Assembly (NCBI RefSeq): GCF_008973665.1 | Contig: NZ_WACP01000011.1 | Location: 1 to 64,000, forward strand | Origin: Paenibacillus tengchongensis | Lineage (GTDB): Bacteria; Bacillota; Bacilli; Paenibacillales; Paenibacillaceae | Reading direction: 5' to 3' | DNA: 64,000 nucleotides | Shown here: one piece after another, positions 59,812 through 64,000 of the stretch | Numbering within the stretch: the stretch's first letter is position 1 | How the letters are laid out: the number at the start of each line of letters is the position of its first letter | Position numbers and translations under genes: made by a program | Notes under the pieces: model-generated | What the model saw: the letters and a program-made list of their open reading frames with translations, nothing else | Told to the model about the DNA's origin: nothing | Database searches by the model: none

Positions 59812-60603
59812 ATGAACATGCCGGTTAGCGCCGTTTTATTTGATCTTGACGATACTTTGCTTTGGGACGAGCGCAGTGTGGAGGAGGCGTTCCGCAGCAC
59901 TTGCGAAGCTGCAGGCGGTTCTGTCGATCCGCAGCTGCTGGAGGCCGCTGTCCGTAAGGAGGCGAGAAGCCTTTATGAGTCGTATGATACATTTCCGTTT
60001 ACTAAGCAGATCGGGATTAACCCCTTTGAAGCTTTATGGGGGAATTTTACGGCAGGTGAACAGCCCGAGTTCCGGCAATTGGAACATTTGGCTCCGGTGT
60101 ACCGGAAGGAATCCTGGCGGCGCGGATTGGCTGCGCTGGGAGTTGAGGATGAGGAGCTTTCCGAAAAACTGGCAGACCAGTTCGCCGCCGAACGACGCAG
60201 CCGTCCGTATATGTATGAAGAGACTCTTCAAGTCCTGAACGAACTCCGCGGTAAATACAAGCTGCTGCTGCTCACCAACGGCTGCCCGGCCCTGCAGCAG
60301 GAGAAGCTGGACGGCGTGCCTGAACTCACTCCGTATTTCGACCATATCGTCATTTCCGGGAGCTTCGGCAAAGGCAAGCCTGATCCGGGGATTTTCGGAC
60401 ATGCTCTGGGATTGTTGGAGACATCCCCGGAGGCAGCGGTTATGGTCGGAGATAAATTGACCACGGATATTCTTGGCGGCAACGGTGCGGGTCTGACAAC
60501 GGTCTGGATCAACCGGACGGCCAAAGACACTGATCCGGAAATCGAGCCGAATTATGTCATCAGCCATCTCGCTGAGCTGCTTCCGCTCTTAGCCACATTA
60601 TAG
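59812..60603 (+). CDS. HAD-superfamily hydrolase (subfamily IA)
   Basis: 263 residues with motifs FDLDDT, LLTNGCP, KGKPDPGIF and VGDKLTTDILGGNGAG. A helical cap lies between motifs I and II. A phosphatase of unknown substrate, in the YfnB/YjjG-like group. ATG 59812 follows GGGAGAGG; ATG 59818 is a close alternative. A terminator follows. Confidence 0.83.
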   Translation: MNMPVSAVLFDLDDTLLWDERSVEEAFRSTCEAAGGSVDPQLLEAAVRKEARSLYESYDTFPFTKQIGINPFEALWGNFTAGEQPEFRQLEHLAPVYRKESWRRGLAALGVEDEELSEKLADQFAAERRSRPYMYEETLQVLNELRGKYKLLLLTNGCPALQQEKLDGVPELTPYFDHIVISGSFGKGKPDPGIFGHALGLLETSPEAAVMVGDKLTTDILGGNGAGLTTVWINRTAKDTDPEIEPNYVISHLAELLPLLATL

Positions 60604-60616
60604 TTTTACTGAAATT

Positions 60617-60641
60617 AGCGGCTCACAGGGGCCGCTTTTTG
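60617..60641 (+). terminator. Intrinsic terminator
   Basis: AGCGGCTC pairs with GGGCCGCT around ACAG and is followed by TTTTTG. Confidence 0.8.
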
Positions 60642-60720
60642 TATGCATGCGGTTCCCGGGCTTTCCGATTTCTCATTATTCTGCTAAACTTACTCTAATG
60701 TTTTGGTGGGGGGATAAGAT

Positions 60721-63700
60721 GTGGCTAAGAAGACAATCGCTGAAAGCTTGCGGGAGCGTATATTGATTCTGGACGGGGCAATGGGCACGATGATCCAGCA
60801 GGTGCCGTTGACCGGCCAAGATTTTGGCGGGGATGAGCTGGAAGGCTGCAATGAAATGCTGTCCCTGACGCGGCCCGATGTGATTCAGAGTATTCATGAA
60901 AAGTACCTGGAAGCAGGCGCTGACCTGATTGAAACCAATACGTTCGGGGCGACCTCGGTCGTTCTGGCAGAGTATGATATTCCTGGACAGGCGCGTGAGC
61001 TCAATCTGCAATCCGCCCGGCTGGCCCGGAATGCCGCCGATAAATACGAAACACCGGAACGTCCCCGCTACGTGGTGGGCGCCATGGGTCCGACGACGAA
61101 GACGCTGTCCGTTACAGGCGGCGTCACGTTCTCCCAGCTCGTGGAGAGCTACGAGGAACAGGCCGTCGCCCTCATTGAAGGGCAGGTAGATGCGCTGCTT
61201 CTGGAAACGTCTCAGGATACACTTAACGTGAAGGCCGGCAGCATCGGCATCCGCAATGCTTTTGTCAGCACGGGCATTACACTTCCGGTCATGATATCGG
61301 GTACGATAGAGCCGATGGGCACAACGCTGGCCGGCCAGAATATTGAAGCTTTTTACATTTCGCTGGAGCATTTGCATCCGATTTCTATGGGGCTGAACTG
61401 CGCTACCGGACCGGAATTCATGCGCGATCATATCCGGTCTCTGGCGGGGATTTCATCCGCTGCGGTCAGCTGCTATCCGAATGCGGGATTACCCGATGAG
61501 AACGGAAACTATCACGAGTCACCGGAATCACTGGCCCGCAAGCTGGGCGGCTTTGCCGAGAAAGGATGGCTGAATATCGCCGGCGGCTGCTGCGGCACGA
61601 CTCCTGCGCATATCCGGGCGATTGCCGAGGTAATGGAAGCTTATGCCCCTCGTGAGCTAAACGGAATACATCCCCCTGCCTTGTCTGGCATTGAGCCTGT
61701 CTATATTGAGAACGATAACCGCCCGTATATGGTCGGGGAGCGCACCAATGTACTCGGCTCACGCAAATTCAAACGTCTGATCGTCGAAGGCAAGTATGAA
61801 GAAGCGTCCGAGATTGCCCGGGCCCAGGTCAAGAGCGGGGCGCAGGTGATCGACGTCTGCGTACAGGATCCGGACCGCGATGAGAGCGCCGATATGGAAC
61901 GGTTTCTGGGGCTGGTCGTCAAGAAGGTAAAGGTGCCGCTGATGATCGACACGACAGACCCCGAAGTCATCGATTTATCCCTGCAGTATTGTCAGGGTAA
62001 GGGAATCATTAACTCCATTAACCTTGAAGACGGTGAAGAGAAATTCGAGAAGGTTGCACCGCTTATCCATAAGTACGGGGCAGCAGTGGTTGTCGGTACC
62101 ATCGACGAAACGGGACAGGCTATCCAGGCGGAAGCGAAGCTGGGCGTCGCCAGAAGATCTTACCAGCTGCTTGTACATAAGTATGGGCTGCAGCCGGAGG
62201 ATCTGATTTTTGATACGCTGGTGTTTCCGGTCGGGACCGGGGATGAACAGTATATCGGGTCCGCCAAGGAGACGATCGACGGCATCCGGCTGATCAAGGA
62301 GGCTTTGCCGGGTGTGCATACGATCCTCGGCATCAGCAACGTCTCATTCGGTTTGCCGGAAGCCGGCCGCGAAGTGCTCAATTCAGTGTTTCTGTACGAA
62401 TGCACGAAAGCGGGACTCGATTATGCCATCGTCAACACGGAGAAGCTGGAGCGTTATGCTTCTATTCCGGAAGAAGAGCGTCTGCTCGCCGAAGAGCTCA
62501 TCTATAATACCAATGATGATACACTTGCCGCCTTTGTCGCCGCTTTCCGGGAGAAGAAGGTCGAGAAGAGGGAGAAGATTTCGAATCTCTCTCTGGAAGA
62601 ACGCCTGGCCTCTTATGTAGTGGAAGGCACGAAGGAAGGTCTGATCCCAGACCTTAATGAAGCGCTGCAGAACTCGGCTCCGCTGGAAATTATCAACGGT
62701 CCATTGATGGCGGGGATGTCGGAGGTAGGCCGCCTGTTCAACAACAATGAACTGATTGTCGCTGAAGTGCTGCAAAGCGCTGAGGTGATGAAGGCATCCG
62801 TGGCTCATCTGGAGCAATTCATGAAAAAGGACGAGAGCTCGGTCAAAGGGAAGATCATGCTGGCCACCGTTAAGGGAGATGTACATGACATCGGCAAAAA
62901 CCTGGTAGAGATCATCCTCTCGAACAATGGCTACCAGATCGTCAACCTCGGCATCAAGGTGCCGCCGGAAAGCATCATCGAGGCCTTCCGCCGGGAGAAG
63001 GCCGATGCCATCGGCCTGTCCGGACTGCTTGTGAAGTCAGCGCAGCAGATGGTTCTGACCGCTCAGGATTTGCGCACAGCCGGCATTGACGTACCGATTC
63101 TGGTCGGCGGTGCGGCATTGACCCGCAAGTTCACGAAGACGCGGATCCGACCGGAATATGACGGCCTGGTGCTGTATGCCAAGGATGCCATGGATGGGCT
63201 GGATCTGGCCAACCGGCTGATGAATCCGGCGGAACGCGTCAAGCTGGAAGAAGAGGTCCGGCTTGAGGCCGAAACGGCGGCGGCAGCTCCGGTACCGCAG
63301 GAGCTGCCGGAGCTGACCCGGGCTGTCCGCTCTAATATCTCGCCGGATGCCCCTGTATTCACCCCGCCGGATCTGGAACGCCACGTATTGCGGAATTATC
63401 CGCTCGGCCATATCGTGCCTTACGTGAATATGCAGATGCTGCTCGGCCATCATCTTGGCGTGCGAGGCTCGGTAGAGTCGCTGCTCGCCTCCGGCGATCA
63501 GCGCACACTGGAGCTGAAGGAGACGGTGGATGACATTCTGCAGCAGGGGATGCTGGAGGGTACGATTAAGCCGCAGGCGATGTACCGGTTTTTCCCGGCT
63601 CAATCGCGGGGTAATGATATACTGATCTACAATCCGCAGGATGTATCCGAAGTGCTGCATACTTTTACCTTCCCCCGGCAGAAGGTAGAGCCGTATCTCT

Positions 63701-64000
63701 GTCTGGCTGATTTCCTGAAACCGGCAGACAGCGGTATTATGGATTATGTGGGCTTCCTGGTGGTTACGGCCGGACATGGTGTCCGTGAAATGTCGGCAGA
63801 GCTGAAGGACAAAGGTGACTACCTGCGTTCCCATGCGCTGCAGGCTGTGGCGCTCGAGGTAGCGGAAGGACTGGCTGAGCGGGTTCATCATATGATGCGG
63901 GACACGTGGGGGTTCCCGGACCCGGCGGATATGACAATGAAGCAACGGCATGGAGCGCGTTATCAGGGAATCCGCGTCTCGTTCGGATATCCGGCTTGCC
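60721..64000 (+). CDS. metH: Cobalamin-dependent methionine synthase MetH (cut by window end)
   Basis: The first 1093 codons are visible from a GTG start after GGGGGG; the gene continues past the edge. The homocysteine-binding barrel comes first, with zinc-ligand Cys at about 227, 290 and 291 (NCATGPEF, GGCCGT). A pterin-binding barrel follows (VGERTNVLGSRKF). The B12 domain has GDVHDIGKN with the cobalt-ligand His near 722. The reactivation domain begins near residue 890. It makes methionine from homocysteine and methyltetrahydrofolate. No S-box or cobalamin riboswitch is visible upstream. Confidence 0.95.
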   Translation, partial: MAKKTIAESLRERILILDGAMGTMIQQVPLTGQDFGGDELEGCNEMLSLTRPDVIQSIHEKYLEAGADLIETNTFGATSVVLAEYDIPGQARELNLQSARLARNAADKYETPERPRYVVGAMGPTTKTLSVTGGVTFSQLVESYEEQAVALIEGQVDALLLETSQDTLNVKAGSIGIRNAFVSTGITLPVMISGTIEPMGTTLAGQNIEAFYISLEHLHPISMGLNCATGPEFMRDHIRSLAGISSAAVSCYPNAGLPDENGNYHESPESLARKLGGFAEKGWLNIAGGCCGTTPAHIRAIAEVMEAYAPRELNGIHPPALSGIEPVYIENDNRPYMVGERTNVLGSRKFKRLIVEGKYEEASEIARAQVKSGAQVIDVCVQDPDRDESADMERFLGLVVKKVKVPLMIDTTDPEVIDLSLQYCQGKGIINSINLEDGEEKFEKVAPLIHKYGAAVVVGTIDETGQAIQAEAKLGVARRSYQLLVHKYGLQPEDLIFDTLVFPVGTGDEQYIGSAKETIDGIRLIKEALPGVHTILGISNVSFGLPEAGREVLNSVFLYECTKAGLDYAIVNTEKLERYASIPEEERLLAEELIYNTNDDTLAAFVAAFREKKVEKREKISNLSLEERLASYVVEGTKEGLIPDLNEALQNSAPLEIINGPLMAGMSEVGRLFNNNELIVAEVLQSAEVMKASVAHLEQFMKKDESSVKGKIMLATVKGDVHDIGKNLVEIILSNNGYQIVNLGIKVPPESIIEAFRREKADAIGLSGLLVKSAQQMVLTAQDLRTAGIDVPILVGGAALTRKFTKTRIRPEYDGLVLYAKDAMDGLDLANRLMNPAERVKLEEEVRLEAETAAAAPVPQELPELTRAVRSNISPDAPVFTPPDLERHVLRNYPLGHIVPYVNMQMLLGHHLGVRGSVESLLASGDQRTLELKETVDDILQQGMLEGTIKPQAMYRFFPAQSRGNDILIYNPQDVSEVLHTFTFPRQKVEPYLCLADFLKPADSGIMDYVGFLVVTAGHGVREMSAELKDKGDYLRSHALQAVALEVAEGLAERVHHMMRDTWGFPDPADMTMKQRHGARYQGIRVSFGYPAC

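Noticed and set aside
60642..60720. S-box or cobalamin riboswitch before metH
   Set aside because: The gap is under 80 bases and shows no such motifs.

Overview
The window comes from a Gram-positive, endospore-forming bacterium. Gene content and order point to a Paenibacillus-like member of the Bacillales: cotE, mutS, mutL, miaA, hfq, spoVK, hflX, an ynbB-like gene, glnR and glnA, then lexA, yneA and ynzC, run in a Bacillus-like order. Ribosome binding sites are strong GGAGG types and GTG or TTG starts are common. No rRNA, tRNA, CRISPR array, prophage or insertion sequence was seen.

Region 1 (1-16.6 kb) is mixed. It holds two DUF4037/nucleotidyltransferase-like proteins, diaminopimelate dehydrogenase and a HicB-like protein. 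A heterodimeric ABC exporter (BmrCD type) lies behind a 30-codon leader ORF and an attenuator-like terminator. A third ABC exporter and a MerR regulator with an apparent ACG start follow. A 37-codon hydrophobic toxin-like ORF faces a convergent antisense RNA (type I toxin-antitoxin layout). Next come a UPF0756 membrane protein, the bacillithiol disulfide reductase YpdA, an ArsR-type regulator and a HAD hydrolase.

Region 2 (16.6-21 kb) is the most novel part. A minus-strand operon encodes a 33-residue peptide, a perfect hairpin, a cobalamin-binding-type radical SAM enzyme and an MFS exporter. This looks like a ribosomally made, modified and exported peptide (RiPP) locus. A second, 23-residue ORF with its own promoter and terminator diverges from it, and a heavily structured leader precedes an rsgA-type GTPase.

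Region 3 (21-31.5 kb) has rsgA, an azoreductase, small unknown genes, a secreted alpha-amylase lipoprotein with LacI/CcpA-like sites upstream, an SsuABC-type importer, an FUSC-like membrane protein and an HD-GYP protein.

Region 4 (31.7-52.6 kb) is the conserved spore coat, mismatch repair, tRNA modification, Hfq and nitrogen block. A GC-rich putative amidoligase and a GNAT gene sit between cotE and mutS. PBP1A carries a 20-copy Asn-Gly tail. A GlnR operator overlaps the end of the ynbB-like gene.

Region 5 (52.6-64 kb) has a kinase-like gene, a run of short genes likely tied to sporulation, an L,D-transpeptidase, the divergent lexA/yneA SOS pair with five candidate LexA boxes, ynzC, a HAD hydrolase and metH, which runs off the right edge.
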